Positions 48,813 through 58,851 of a stretch of 64,000 nucleotides of DNA are shown here, in pieces. The first letter of the stretch is position 1. Every line of letters begins with the position of its first letter. Location: NCBI GenBank assembly GCA_030446805.1, contig JAUJMO010000002.1, positions 473,787-537,786 on the forward strand, given 5' to 3'. Position numbers and translations under genes: made by a program. Under the pieces are notes generated by a model. It did no database searches, was not told the origin of the DNA, and was given only the letters and a program-made list of their open reading frames with translations. The DNA comes from Caulobacteraceae bacterium. Its GTDB lineage: Bacteria; Pseudomonadota; Alphaproteobacteria; Caulobacterales; Caulobacteraceae.

Positions 48813-49106
48813 ATGGCCGACGGTTCCGACACGCCCCTCGACGAGGGCGCGAGCGCCGATGTCGACGTCCTCACCAGCACGGCGCAGGGCCGCCTGAAGA
48901 GCTTTGTGGAGCGGGTGGAGCGTCTGGAGGAGGACAAGGCCGCGGTGTCCGCCGACCTGAAAGGCGTGTTCGATGAAGCCAAGGGCGAGGGCTTCGACGT
49001 CAAGATCCTCCGCAAGATCATTCGCCTGCGCAAGCAGGACAAGGTCAAGCGCGACGAGGAGGAGGCGCTCACCGACCTCTACATGCAGGCCATCGGCGAG
49101 CTCTAA
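48813..49106 (+). CDS. gapR: Nucleoid-associated protein GapR (DUF2312)
   Basis: The 97-residue protein matches GapR, the Caulobacter protein that binds overtwisted, A/T-rich DNA ahead of replication and transcription and stimulates topoisomerases. LTSTAQGRLKSFVERVERLEEDKAAV and EGFDVKILRKIIRLRKQDKVKRDEEEA are the diagnostic coiled coil and basic DNA-binding region. ATG 48813 has GGAG upstream and gives the family length; the frame is open further 5' without similarity. It ends sharing CTAA with the converging lipoprotein gene. Confidence 0.94.
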   Translation: MADGSDTPLDEGASADVDVLTSTAQGRLKSFVERVERLEEDKAAVSADLKGVFDEAKGEGFDVKILRKIIRLRKQDKVKRDEEEALTDLYMQAIGEL

Positions 49107-50788
49107 GGCTCTTCCATAAGGGACGCACGCGCCCGGGCGAGCACCTCCGGGCGCGCGGGGAGTCGGACCATGGCGCCGCCCCAGGAGCCGCGCATGCCGC
49201 AATCAGCGAACTCGTTCGCCTCCGTGTTCACCTCCGCCTTGTCGCCCCACAGGCGCAGCACAGGCTGCCGGGTGGGCTCGCCAGGCTCGATGCTCGATCG
49301 ATCGCGTCGACCTAAGTGCCAGCCGGTCCGAGCGTCGAACCGGAACGGTCCGCCGTAGAGCGAGCAGGTGTGGGCGTTGAAGAACCAGCCTTCACCGCGC
49401 GCTTCAATCTGGCCGCCCTCCAGACCGCGGACATACAGCGTGTTGCCGAGCCCCGCCATCACAGCCGGCGCAAGCCGACCGTAGATCGCGCTCCGCCGGA
49501 ACTCGGGCGTGACGGGAAGGTGCTCGCTTGCATAAACGGCCTCAGCGCCCGGCCGGGGAACGGCGAAGCGAGCGAGCCTGCCCCGCAGCACGCCGATGCG
49601 TTCGCCGTAGCGGGTAGCCAGACACTCGTCGTCGGCGCAGGCCTCGCGGGCGGACAGCCACCTGCGCTGCTCGGCCGTCGTGCTCGCGCCCACGGCCACC
49701 GCCTGTTCGTGCAGGTCCGCGAGTTCACGGTCCAGCTCGGCCAACCGGCCGTAGGTCTCCGGGGCGCAGATGCGCCGCTCCGCGGGACTCCGAGCCCGCG
49801 CGCACGGGAATGACGGTCCGTCCGGCCCGTCCGCCAGTTCCGGTCGCCAGGCGGCCTCCAGGCTGCGCCACTCCGTCGGCGTGAGCGTGACGGCTCCCCC
49901 GGCCGTATAGCCCCCAGCCTCGATCAGGATCGGGCCTTTCAGGTCAGCTCCGCGCAGGTTTCGGGCGTCATCCACATCCACACGGGTCCGGTCAACAACG
50001 GCGCCCTTCAGGCGCCATCCGCCTTCCCAGTTCAGGAACCGTGCTTCGGTGAGATCGGCGGCGCGCGCGTCCACCGGCTCGGTCTCGCGCCGGTTCTCCT
50101 CCTCAAAGCATGTGTCCTTGCAGTGGTCGCCGTACACCAGCCAGTTGGCGCTGCAGTCCAGTTGGAAACGCCGCAGCACCGCCCCTCGCAGGTCGAGCCC
50201 CGAGAACGTCCCGCCCACGATGGCCGTGTCCGTCAGGTCGGCCCCGCTCGCGTCCGCGCCGTCCAGGTTCGTCGAAACAAAGGCCGACCCCGCAAACCGG
50301 CCGCGCAGCTTGGCCCCGCCGAGGTTGCTGCGCACAAAGGCCGTCCGCTCCACGGACGCCCCGCTCCAGTCGGTGCCCGACAGGTTCACGGCCTCGAAGC
50401 AGACATTGCTGAGTTGGACGCCCGCAAAGCTGACGCCCCGCAGGTCCGCGCCTCGGACCACAACCGGCCGGTTCCCCGCCAGCCGCGCCAGGGCGGCCGG
50501 ATCCCGCGCCTGGGCCTCGCTCGCCTCCGCCGCCTCCGCCCAAGGCTCCGGCCGCTCGAGGTTTTCGTCGTAGGGCGCGGAGCCATAGGGCATCGGCTCC
50601 ATGTCCCCGCAAGTTGAGCGTGTATCCCGTTCGTCCGCGACCTTGGGCGGGGCGCGAGACAAGAGGACGGGCTCCTCCGTCTTCAAAGAGGACTGCGGAG
50701 CCTTGGCCGGGCTGTCGGGTTCGCAGGCGGCCAAGCCCGAGGCGAAAATGAGAAGAAGGGCCGCCGAAGCGGAGGATGTCGAGACCAT
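49103..50788 (-). CDS. Pentapeptide-repeat lipoprotein with LprI-like domain
   Basis: The 561-residue protein has a lipoprotein signal (LLLIFASGLAACEPDS, Cys about residue 22). Residues ~110-260 contain pentapeptide repeats (RGADLRGVSFAGVQLSNVCF, DGADASGADLTDTAIVGG), a right-handed beta-helix. Residues ~330-400 look like a lysozyme-inhibitor LprI-type domain (CARARSPAERRICAPETYGR, RRWLSAREACADDECLATRY), which usually carries Cys pairs. About 150 further residues have no recognised domain. Function is unknown; envelope location is likely. ATG 50788 begins the signal peptide. Confidence 0.8.
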   Translation of the reverse strand: MVSTSSASAALLLIFASGLAACEPDSPAKAPQSSLKTEEPVLLSRAPPKVADERDTRSTCGDMEPMPYGSAPYDENLERPEPWAEAAEASEAQARDPAALARLAGNRPVVVRGADLRGVSFAGVQLSNVCFEAVNLSGTDWSGASVERTAFVRSNLGGAKLRGRFAGSAFVSTNLDGADASGADLTDTAIVGGTFSGLDLRGAVLRRFQLDCSANWLVYGDHCKDTCFEEENRRETEPVDARAADLTEARFLNWEGGWRLKGAVVDRTRVDVDDARNLRGADLKGPILIEAGGYTAGGAVTLTPTEWRSLEAAWRPELADGPDGPSFPCARARSPAERRICAPETYGRLAELDRELADLHEQAVAVGASTTAEQRRWLSAREACADDECLATRYGERIGVLRGRLARFAVPRPGAEAVYASEHLPVTPEFRRSAIYGRLAPAVMAGLGNTLYVRGLEGGQIEARGEGWFFNAHTCSLYGGPFRFDARTGWHLGRRDRSSIEPGEPTRQPVLRLWGDKAEVNTEANEFADCGMRGSWGGAMVRLPARPEVLARARASLMEEP

Positions 50789-50969
50789 GGCGTCTTCCGG
50801 CGTTGCGGCTGGATTGCATCCCCTTGGCCGAGCCTTGTCGAGCGCAAATTCCGGTAAAGCCTCCGCGCTGCAGGCGCACCGACCCGCACGGGCCGGCACA
50901 ACTGCGCATCACTCCGCCGGTTGAGTTGCGCAGGCTGTTTCCAGTTGATGGGCGAGCTATAACGGCCGG

Positions 50970-51281
50970 GTGAAGGCCAAGCCCCCGGACTTCGACAAGC
51001 TCCGCGAGAAACAAAAGGCGGCCGCCAAGCGCGCGGCGTTGCGCGCCGTGCGCCGCGCGCGCCGAACCGCAGCAACCGCCGGCGTCGAGCTGTCCGAATG
51101 GGAGGGCGAGTTCCTCGGCGGAGTCGAGGAACGGGTCGAAACTTACGGCCGCGCCTTCGCCGACCCTGACAAGGGCGCTCCAGGGCAGGCGCTGTCCGCC
51201 CTGCAGACCCGAAAGTTGAAGGAGATCGCCGCCAAGGCGAGCGGCGAGCCGCCCAAGCGCGGCCGTCGGCGTCCAGAGTAG
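50970..51281 (+). CDS. Small basic conserved hypothetical protein
   Basis: The 103-residue protein has a Lys/Arg/Ala-rich N-terminal half (KLREKQKAAAKRAALRAVRR) and a more conserved-looking C-terminal half (LSEWEGEFLGGVEERVETYGRAFADPDKG, split here by me into pieces of one segment). It ends in a basic tail KRGRRRPE. I recognise no named family but have the impression that it is conserved in Caulobacterales. GTG 50970 is the only useful start. A DNA- or RNA-binding role is possible but not shown. The 180 bases before it, up to the divergent lipoprotein gene, hold no gene. Confidence 0.6.
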   Translation: MKAKPPDFDKLREKQKAAAKRAALRAVRRARRTAATAGVELSEWEGEFLGGVEERVETYGRAFADPDKGAPGQALSALQTRKLKEIAAKASGEPPKRGRRRPE

Positions 51282-51347
51282 CTCCGCCCGGGGGCCGGTT
51301 GCGCTCAGGGCCCACGCGCCCGTCGAGCTTTGGACAGCGGCGGCATC

Positions 51348-51385
51348 TCAGGTGGAGAGTCACACTTCAGGTGGAGAGTCACACT
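51348..51385. repeat. Two exact 19-bp tandem repeats
   Basis: TCAGGTGGAGAGTCACACT occurs at 51348-51366 and again at 51367-51385, with no bases between. The pair lies 60 bases upstream of the VTT-domain gene. Each unit holds the partial palindrome AGGTGGAGAGTCACAC-like sequence. A duplicated operator or a slippage product would both fit. Confidence 0.85.
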
Positions 51386-51447
51386 CGACGGGGCGGTCAT
51401 CCCTCCGCAGCCTTGATCCCGGCCGGGGCTGGGTGTGACAAGCGGCC

Positions 51448-52182
51448 ATGCCCCGCCTTCCGGCCTTTCTGTTCGACATGGAGGCGCGTGCGTGGCGGGC
51501 GGTGCTCGTCACGGTGGCGCTGTTTGCGGCCACAGGGGCCGTCTTCCTGCTGGGCAAGAGCGCGCTGGACCTCGACGCTGAAGCGCGGCTGGAGATCTGG
51601 CTGGGCGGGCTGGCCGACACGCCTTGGGGCCTGCCCGCGACCGTGCTGCTCTTCACCGTCGCCGCCTTTCTGGGGGCGCCGCAGTTCCTGCTGATCGCGG
51701 CCTGCGTGGTGGCCTTCGGGCCGTGGTGGGGCTTTCTCTACAGCTGGCTCGCCACGGTGGTGTCGGCCGCGGCGACGTTCGGCGTGGGCCGGGCCATGGG
51801 GGCCCGCTCGCTGGAAAGGTTCGGCGGGGGAACGATGAACCGGATGTCGCGCTTCGTGGGGCGCAACGCCTTTGTGGGCAGCTTCATCATCCGCAACGTG
51901 CCGTCTGCGCCCTTTGTGGTGGTCAATATGGCCTTCGGCGTGTCCCGCGCGCGGTTTTCAAGCTATCTCGCGGGGTGCGCCCTGGGGGTGCTGCCCAAAA
52001 CGGCGCTGGTGGCCTTCTTCGGCGGCTCCGTCATGACGGCCGTGACCGGCGACGGCGTCTGGACCTCGGCCATCCTGGCGGGCGTGGGCCTGGGCTGGCT
52101 GGGAGTCATGCTGGGCATGCGGGCCGTGCTGGAGCGGCGCGCCGGAGCGACTGAGAACGAGAGTTCAAGAGGAATCCGATGA
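51448..52182 (+). CDS. TVP38/TMEM64 (VTT/DedA-type) membrane protein
   Basis: The 244-residue protein has six membrane segments. The central GFLYSWLATVVSAAATFGVGRAMG and FIIRNVPSAPFVVVNMAFGVSR match the VTT domain, which in relatives scrambles or transports lipids or maintains membrane homeostasis. A FLGAPQFLLIAACVVAFGPWW re-entrant loop precedes it. The final codons overlap the GST gene in ATGA. Confidence 0.85.
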   Translation: MPRLPAFLFDMEARAWRAVLVTVALFAATGAVFLLGKSALDLDAEARLEIWLGGLADTPWGLPATVLLFTVAAFLGAPQFLLIAACVVAFGPWWGFLYSWLATVVSAAATFGVGRAMGARSLERFGGGTMNRMSRFVGRNAFVGSFIIRNVPSAPFVVVNMAFGVSRARFSSYLAGCALGVLPKTALVAFFGGSVMTAVTGDGVWTSAILAGVGLGWLGVMLGMRAVLERRAGATENESSRGIR

Positions 52183-52811
52183 TCAAGCTCTTCTACTCGC
52201 CCGGCGCCTGTTCGCTCGCTCCGCACATCGCCTTGGAGGAGGCCGGGGCGGAGTTCGACGCGGTGCTCACCTCCACGCGGGACGGCTCCGTCGGCAGGCC
52301 CGAGTATCTGGCGGTCAATCCCAAGGGCAAGGTCCCGGCGCTGCTGACGGAGCGCGGCGTGCTGACCGAAAACCCGGCCATCCTGGGCTGGATCGCCCAA
52401 ACCTTTCCGGCGGCCCGGCTGGCGAACCTGCAGGACAGCTACGCCCTTGCGGACACCCAGGCGTTCAATTCCTTCCTGTCCTCGACCGTGCACGTGGCCT
52501 TCAATCACTGGTTCAAGCCGGAAGGCTGGACGGCTGACCCCGCCGTCGCACCGGCCGTCAAAGCCCGGGCCGGTGAACTGATCGCCAAACACCTGGGCCT
52601 GATCGAGAGCCGGTTTTCGGACGGCCGCGAGTGGGTGCACGGGGATTACACGACGTCGGACGGCTACCTGGTCGTGTTCTTGCGCTGGCTCACGCTCATG
52701 CGGGCGGGCCGGATCGAGGACTACCCCGGCCTGGCCCTGCACCGCGCCCGCGTTCAGGCCCGCCCCGCCGTCCAGCGCGCGCTGGAGCGGGAGGGCCTCC
52801 ACGCCCTCTGA
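52179..52811 (+). CDS. Glutathione S-transferase
   Basis: The 210-residue protein has the two-domain GST layout: a thioredoxin-like N-terminus with MIKLFYSPGACSLAPHIALEEA, the cis-Pro segment KGKVPALL and the glutathione-binding LTENPAILGWIA, followed by a helical domain. The LFYSPGACSLA start with Cys and Ser is typical of the beta-class bacterial GSTs. It overlaps the VTT gene by four bases and may be coupled to it. Physiological substrate is unknown. Confidence 0.92.
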   Translation: MIKLFYSPGACSLAPHIALEEAGAEFDAVLTSTRDGSVGRPEYLAVNPKGKVPALLTERGVLTENPAILGWIAQTFPAARLANLQDSYALADTQAFNSFLSSTVHVAFNHWFKPEGWTADPAVAPAVKARAGELIAKHLGLIESRFSDGREWVHGDYTTSDGYLVVFLRWLTLMRAGRIEDYPGLALHRARVQARPAVQRALEREGLHAL

Positions 52812-52904
52812 GCGTTCGGCGCTCGCCTCCCGCGTGCACGAAAAGTTTGCAAATTCGCGCGTTAGCGTGCGATTGGGGGGCTCGCCTTCCTGCTTAGGCG
52901 CTAA

Positions 52905-54032
<1,128 letters not shown>

Positions 54033-54070
54033 TATCGGCGTAAGCTTCCCTCGAATCAGCGGAGGCGCGT

Positions 54071-55138
54071 TTGGAAGGGATCAGAGTGCCGGTGACCTGG
54101 GCGGCCACCGCGGCCCTGATCCTGTGCGGATTGGTGGCCGCCACCCTGCTGCTCAACGACCGTCGCGACGAGATGGGGGTGGAGGGCTGGGGGGCGGCGC
54201 GCACCGGCTTTGACCGCGTCGCGGCCCCGGCCGGCGGGGTGGTGTCGGCCCCCGTGCGCTGGACGGGCGGCGCCTTCGGCTACGTGGCCGACTATTGGGA
54301 CGCCGTGGGCGAGAACCGGCGCCTGAAGCGCCGGCTCCGGGACATGGAGAAGCTGCGGGCCGAGGTGGTGGCCTTGCGCGACGTCAACCAGCGCTACGCC
54401 TCCCTGCTGAGGCTCCGCACCGATCCGCCCGCGGCCATGGTGGCCGCCCGCGTGGTTCTGGACGCGCGCGGGCCCAGCAGCACCACCCGGCTTGCGAACG
54501 CCGGCACAGAGAAGCGCATCCGCCCCGGCCATCCAGTCCTGAGCGAGCATGGCCTGGTCGGCCGCGTGGCCGGCGTGACGCGCGGAGCCAGCCGCGTGCT
54601 GCTGCTGACCGATCCCGCCAGCCGCACGCCCGTGTTGATCGACCGCACCAACGCCCGCGCGATCCTGACGGGCGACGGTGGGCCCAATCCGCGGCTGGAG
54701 TTCCTGCGCGGCACCGCTCCGGCGCGGGAGGGAGACGCCATTCTGACCTCGGGCGACGGCGGCGTCTTTCCCCGCGGCCTGCCCGTTGGGGTGGCCGTGA
54801 AGGGTGTGGACGGCGTCTGGAGGGCGCGCCTGTATTCGGACCGGGCGCCGATCGACTATGTCCGCGTGCTGCTGTTTGACGACTTCTCGCGGCTGGTGAA
54901 CCAGCGCGCCTTGGTGGACGGCGTTCCCGCCGTGATCGCCCCGCCAGCGCAGCCTGCGGCGCCGCCCGCCGCGGCTCGACCGCAGTCGCAAGGCGCCTCG
55001 GCCGCAGCCGCCCGTCCTCGGCCAGCGCCGCGCCCCGCCGCGCGTCCGGCGGCCAGGCCCGCGCCTCGGCCTGCGCCGGCCGGGCCCGCCCAGCCGGAGC
55101 GCCCCAGCTATCGCGCCGTGGGGCCCACCGCGCCATGA
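54071..55138 (+). CDS. mreC: Rod shape-determining protein MreC
   Basis: The 355-residue protein has one transmembrane helix (about 10-32), a coiled-coil segment (NRRLKRRLRDMEKLRAEVVALR, about 78-110), a two-barrel periplasmic domain, and a long Pro/Ala/Arg-rich C-terminal tail. It bridges MreB, MreD and PBP2. The start is TTG 54071 with GGAGG five bases upstream. The gene stop lies inside the first unit of the tandem repeat. Confidence 0.95.
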   Translation: MEGIRVPVTWAATAALILCGLVAATLLLNDRRDEMGVEGWGAARTGFDRVAAPAGGVVSAPVRWTGGAFGYVADYWDAVGENRRLKRRLRDMEKLRAEVVALRDVNQRYASLLRLRTDPPAAMVAARVVLDARGPSSTTRLANAGTEKRIRPGHPVLSEHGLVGRVAGVTRGASRVLLLTDPASRTPVLIDRTNARAILTGDGGPNPRLEFLRGTAPAREGDAILTSGDGGVFPRGLPVGVAVKGVDGVWRARLYSDRAPIDYVRVLLFDDFSRLVNQRALVDGVPAVIAPPAQPAAPPAAARPQSQGASAAAARPRPAPRPAARPAARPAPRPAPAGPAQPERPSYRAVGPTAP

Positions 55139-55184
55139 GAACCGCGCCATGAGGACCGGGGCATGAGGACCGGGGCATGAGCCG
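55131..55184. repeat. Four 14-bp tandem units at the mreC/mreD junction
   Basis: Near-identical units with the consensus GCCATGAGGACCGG begin with ATG at 55135, 55149, 55163 and 55177. Each unit holds ATGA, so it offers a start and a stop codon, and because 14 is not a multiple of three successive ATGs lie in different frames. The first unit holds the mreC stop and the last holds the mreD start. Confidence 0.9.
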
Positions 55185-55752
55185 GGGCTACAGCGGGCAG
55201 CTCGGCGGCGGCTTCGGCAGCGGATCACGGCTGGGCGGACCTTCGCGCGCGGCGCGACCGCTGAACCCAGTCGCCTGGCTGGTCCTGCCCGCGCTGGCGG
55301 CGGCCCTGATCACCTTTCTGCTTGGCGTGCCCTTGCGCATCGCCGGCTTCGGCCTGCCGGAGCCCGTGCTCCCGGTGGGCTTGGCCTTCGCCTGGGCCCT
55401 GATCCGCCCCTCCGCCTTTGCGCCGGTGGTGCTCTTGTTGCTGGGATTGTTCCTGGACCTGCTTTGGGGCGCGCCGCTGGGCCTGTGGCCGCTCAGCCTC
55501 CTGCTGGCCTACGGGGGCGTCGCCTTCGCGCGACCGCTGATGGCCGGGCAGGGTTACGCCGCCACCTGGGCCTGGTACGTGGCCACGGTGGCGGTGGCGC
55601 TGGGGGCCGCCTATCTGTTCACCACCCTGGACGCGCGAGTGCGGCCCCACATCTGGGCCGTCCTGTCGCAGGCGCTTGTTACAGCTTTGTTGTATCCTTT
55701 GGTGGCCCGACTGATCGACCAGTTCGAGGACGTGGACCCGCGCTTCCGATGA
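55177..55752 (+). CDS. mreD: Rod shape-determining protein MreD
   Basis: The 191-residue integral membrane protein has about five helices, LLPVGLAFAWALIRPS-like and LLLLGLFLDLLWGAPLGLW being typical, and belongs to MreD, which links MreC with the wall machinery. The ATG at 55177 lies in the fourth 14-bp unit. Its stop overlaps the mrdA start (ATGA). Confidence 0.92.
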   Translation: MSRGYSGQLGGGFGSGSRLGGPSRAARPLNPVAWLVLPALAAALITFLLGVPLRIAGFGLPEPVLPVGLAFAWALIRPSAFAPVVLLLLGLFLDLLWGAPLGLWPLSLLLAYGGVAFARPLMAGQGYAATWAWYVATVAVALGAAYLFTTLDARVRPHIWAVLSQALVTALLYPLVARLIDQFEDVDPRFR

Positions 55753-57659
55753 CCGAACCGTCTCTCAACTTCGCCGACGTCAACGAACGCCAGGGCGCCT
55801 TCCACCGCCGCACCTTCATCTTGGGCGGGCTGATGGGGGCGGGGTTGACCGTGCTGGGGGGGCGTCTGGCCCAGCTCCAGCTGCTCCAGGCCGAACAGTA
55901 CAAGACCCTATCGGCCGAGAACCAGTTCAACCTGCGCATCATCACGCCGCCGCGCGGCCGCATCCTGGACCGCCACGGGGTGGAGCTGGCCGCCTCGCGG
56001 CCCAACTTCCGCGTGCTGGTGGCCAAGGCGGAGAAGGAGGAGTTCCTTCGCACCTTGAACCAGGTGGCTCAGCTGCTGCCGGAAACCGCCGCCCGCCAGA
56101 AGCAGCTCCTGCGCGAGCTCAACAAGGGTCCGGATTTTATCCCGGTTCAGGTGGCCAACGACCTGACCTGGGACGAGTTCGCGCGGGTGAACGTTCGCGC
56201 GCCGGAGCTGCCGGGCGTCACCGCCGACATGAACGAGGCGCGCGTCTATCCCCACGGCGGAGCCTTCGCGCACGTGGTCGGCTATGTGGCCAAGGTGTCC
56301 GACAAGGACGTGGCCAAGGCGCGCGAAAGCGGCGAGGTGGATCCCATCCTGCTGCATCCCGGCTTCCGCATCGGAAAGCAGGGTGTTGAAAAGGCCCTGG
56401 ACGCCGACCTGCGCGGCACGCCCGGCGGCCAGAGCGTGGAGGTGGACGCGAAAGGGCGCCCCATCCGGATCAACACGGAGGGTTCCGTCGAGCCCAAGCC
56501 CGGCAAGGACATCGTGCTGACGCTGGACGCCGACGCGCAGATGCGCGCCATAGAGATGTTCGGCCCGGAAAGCGGCGCCGCCGTGGTGATGGACACCCGC
56601 AACGGCGACCTGCTCTGCATGGCCTCGGCCCCTTCCTTCGATCCCAACAAGTTTGTCAGCGGCGTGCCCGGCCGCGAGTACAAGCTGCTGAACGAGTACG
56701 AACGCAAGCCGCTGCTCGACAAGGCGATCACCGGCACCTATGCACCCGGCTCGACCTTCAAGATGGTGACGGGCCTGGCGGGTCTGCGGCACGGCGTGGA
56801 CCCCAAAATGAGGGTCCATTGCAGCGGGGCCTTCTACTTCGGCCGGACCTTCCGATGCCACGGTCGCCACGGCTCGCAGGACCTGCACAACGCGCTGCGC
56901 AATAGCTGCGACGTCTACTTCTACACAGTGGCTCTGCGCGTCGGGCCCGACGCCATCGCCGAGGTCGCCCATGAGCTGGGTTTCGGCCAGACCTTCGACA
57001 TCGGCATCGACGGCCAGAAAAAGGGCATCGTTCCCTCCACCGCCTGGAAACGCGAGTACTTCAAGGACCATCCGCACCCGGACATGCGCAAATGGTGGCC
57101 CGGCGAGACGCCGTCCTACGGCATCGGCCAGGGCGCGCTGGCGGTGAACGCGCTGCAGTTGGCCGTTTATACGGCCCGGCTGGCCAATGGTCGCAAGAAG
57201 CTGCAGCCCCGGCTGATCAAGTCGGTGGGCGGGGTGGAGCGGCCCAGCGGCGCGGCTTTTGGCGACCTGCCGTTTCCGAAGGAACACCTGGACCGTGTGC
57301 GGGCGGGCATGGCGGCGGTGACGGAGGTGGGCGGCACCGGCTATCGCAACAGCCAGCTGGGCCTGGGGCCCATCAAGATGGCCGGCAAGACCGGGACGGC
57401 CCAGGTCCGCAACTACGGCTCAGGCTCGCGCAAGAGCAATGTGTGGCGGCTGAAGGACCACGGCCTGTTTGTCGCCTTTGCGCCCATCGAGAACCCGCGC
57501 TACGCGATCAGCGTGATCGTCCAGCACGGGGTGGGCGGCGGGCTGGCCGCCGCGCCCAAGGCCCGCGAGATCATGAAGGTGGTCCTGCTCAAGGACCCCG
57601 AAATGCAGAAGCTGATCACCCAGCCCTTGTCCGAACCCATCCAGGTGGCCGGGCTGTGA
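55749..57659 (+). CDS. mrdA: Penicillin-binding protein 2
   Basis: The 636-residue class B transpeptidase cross-links lateral-wall peptidoglycan. After a transmembrane helix (about 22-42) comes the dimerisation domain and the transpeptidase domain with STFK (Ser335, in YAPGSTFKM), SCD (RNSCDVYFY) and KTG (Lys547, in MAGKTGTAQV). ATG 55749 overlaps the mreD stop; the open frame upstream lies inside mreD. It acts with the glycosyltransferase RodA, encoded next. Confidence 0.97.
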   Translation: MTEPSLNFADVNERQGAFHRRTFILGGLMGAGLTVLGGRLAQLQLLQAEQYKTLSAENQFNLRIITPPRGRILDRHGVELAASRPNFRVLVAKAEKEEFLRTLNQVAQLLPETAARQKQLLRELNKGPDFIPVQVANDLTWDEFARVNVRAPELPGVTADMNEARVYPHGGAFAHVVGYVAKVSDKDVAKARESGEVDPILLHPGFRIGKQGVEKALDADLRGTPGGQSVEVDAKGRPIRINTEGSVEPKPGKDIVLTLDADAQMRAIEMFGPESGAAVVMDTRNGDLLCMASAPSFDPNKFVSGVPGREYKLLNEYERKPLLDKAITGTYAPGSTFKMVTGLAGLRHGVDPKMRVHCSGAFYFGRTFRCHGRHGSQDLHNALRNSCDVYFYTVALRVGPDAIAEVAHELGFGQTFDIGIDGQKKGIVPSTAWKREYFKDHPHPDMRKWWPGETPSYGIGQGALAVNALQLAVYTARLANGRKKLQPRLIKSVGGVERPSGAAFGDLPFPKEHLDRVRAGMAAVTEVGGTGYRNSQLGLGPIKMAGKTGTAQVRNYGSGSRKSNVWRLKDHGLFVAFAPIENPRYAISVIVQHGVGGGLAAAPKAREIMKVVLLKDPEMQKLITQPLSEPIQVAGL

Positions 57660-58798
57660 CGGCCGTCAGCATCAACCGCCCCGGCGAGGGCCGCGGGCTG
57701 GGCAAGCTGGGCCAGATCGATTGGAGTCTGGTGGGGTTGCTGTGCCTGATCGCCGGCGCCGGCGCGGTGATGCTCTATTCGGTGGGCGGGACCTCGATGA
57801 CGCCCTGGGCCGGCAACCACATCCTTCGCTACACGGTCTTCCTGGGCATGACGCTCGTTCTGGCCCTGGTCGACATCCGGGTCTGGTTCGCCCTGTCCTA
57901 TCCGGTCTATGTCGTCGCGCTCCTGCTGCTGGTGGCCGTGGAGGCGGTGGGCGACGTTCGCATGGGCGCCCAGAGATGGTTGAGCCTGGGGCCGTTCAGC
58001 TTCCAGCCTTCCGAGATCATGAAGATCGGCATCGTCATGGCGCTGGCCCGCTTCTACCATGGCGTCTCGGCCGAAGACGCGCGCTGGTCGATCAAGCTGC
58101 TCATCCCCGCCCTGATGATCGCGGTTCCCGTGGGCCTGGTGGCGCACCAACCCGACCTGGGCACCGCACTCCTGATCCTGTTCACCGGGGCGGCGGTCAT
58201 GTTCATCGCCGGCCTCAGTTGGACGGTGATCGCGGCGTTGGGGGCCGCGGGGGCCGTGGCCATTCCGCTGATGATCACCTTTGTGCTGCACGAGTATCAG
58301 AGGCAGCGCATCTTCACCTTCCTGAAGCCGGAGACCGACCCCTCCGGGGCGGGCTACCACACGCTGCAGGGCAAGATCGCTCTGGGATCCGGCGGTTTCC
58401 TAGGCAAGGGCCTGGGGCTGGGCAGCCAAAGCCAGAGCGACTTCCTGCCGGAGAAGCACACCGACTTCATCTACGCTTCCCTCGCGGAGGAGTTCGGCTT
58501 CATCGGCGCGTTCGGAATCCTGATCCTCTATGGTCTGGCGATCGCCGCCGCCCTGCGCATCGCCGCCCAGAGCGCCAGCCACTTCGGACGGTTGGCGGCC
58601 ACGGGGGTCACGGCCACCTTCGGCCTGTATGTGCTGATCAACGCGGCCATGATCATGGGGCTCGCGCCGGTGGTGGGGATCCCCATGCCCATGCTGAGCT
58701 ACGGCGGCACTGTGATGCTGACGGTGATGATCGGCTTCGGCCTGATCCTGTCCGTGCGCGTGCACCGCTTCACCGAAATCGGCCGCGGCGCAATTTAG
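57656..58798 (+). CDS. rodA: Peptidoglycan glycosyltransferase RodA
   Basis: The 380-residue SEDS-family protein has ten membrane segments and polymerises lipid II in partnership with PBP2. GAQRWLSLGPFSFQPSEIMKI and the late FLPEKHTDFIYASLAEEFG with MPMLSYGGT are the family signatures. GTG 57656 overlaps the mrdA stop. A weak inverted repeat (GAACCGGCCGGGA...CCCGGTCGTTC) follows the stop and may reduce read-through into the next gene. Confidence 0.96.
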   Translation: MTAVSINRPGEGRGLGKLGQIDWSLVGLLCLIAGAGAVMLYSVGGTSMTPWAGNHILRYTVFLGMTLVLALVDIRVWFALSYPVYVVALLLLVAVEAVGDVRMGAQRWLSLGPFSFQPSEIMKIGIVMALARFYHGVSAEDARWSIKLLIPALMIAVPVGLVAHQPDLGTALLILFTGAAVMFIAGLSWTVIAALGAAGAVAIPLMITFVLHEYQRQRIFTFLKPETDPSGAGYHTLQGKIALGSGGFLGKGLGLGSQSQSDFLPEKHTDFIYASLAEEFGFIGAFGILILYGLAIAAALRIAAQSASHFGRLAATGVTATFGLYVLINAAMIMGLAPVVGIPMPMLSYGGTVMLTVMIGFGLILSVRVHRFTEIGRGAI

Positions 58799-58851
58799 GA
58801 GAACCGGCCGGGACTCCCGGTCGTTCTGCTCCGAGCAAGGAGGCGCGTCCC

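Noticed and set aside
58799..58830. Inverted repeat after rodA as a terminator
   Set aside because: The stem is imperfect and lacks a U-tract; noted with rodA only.
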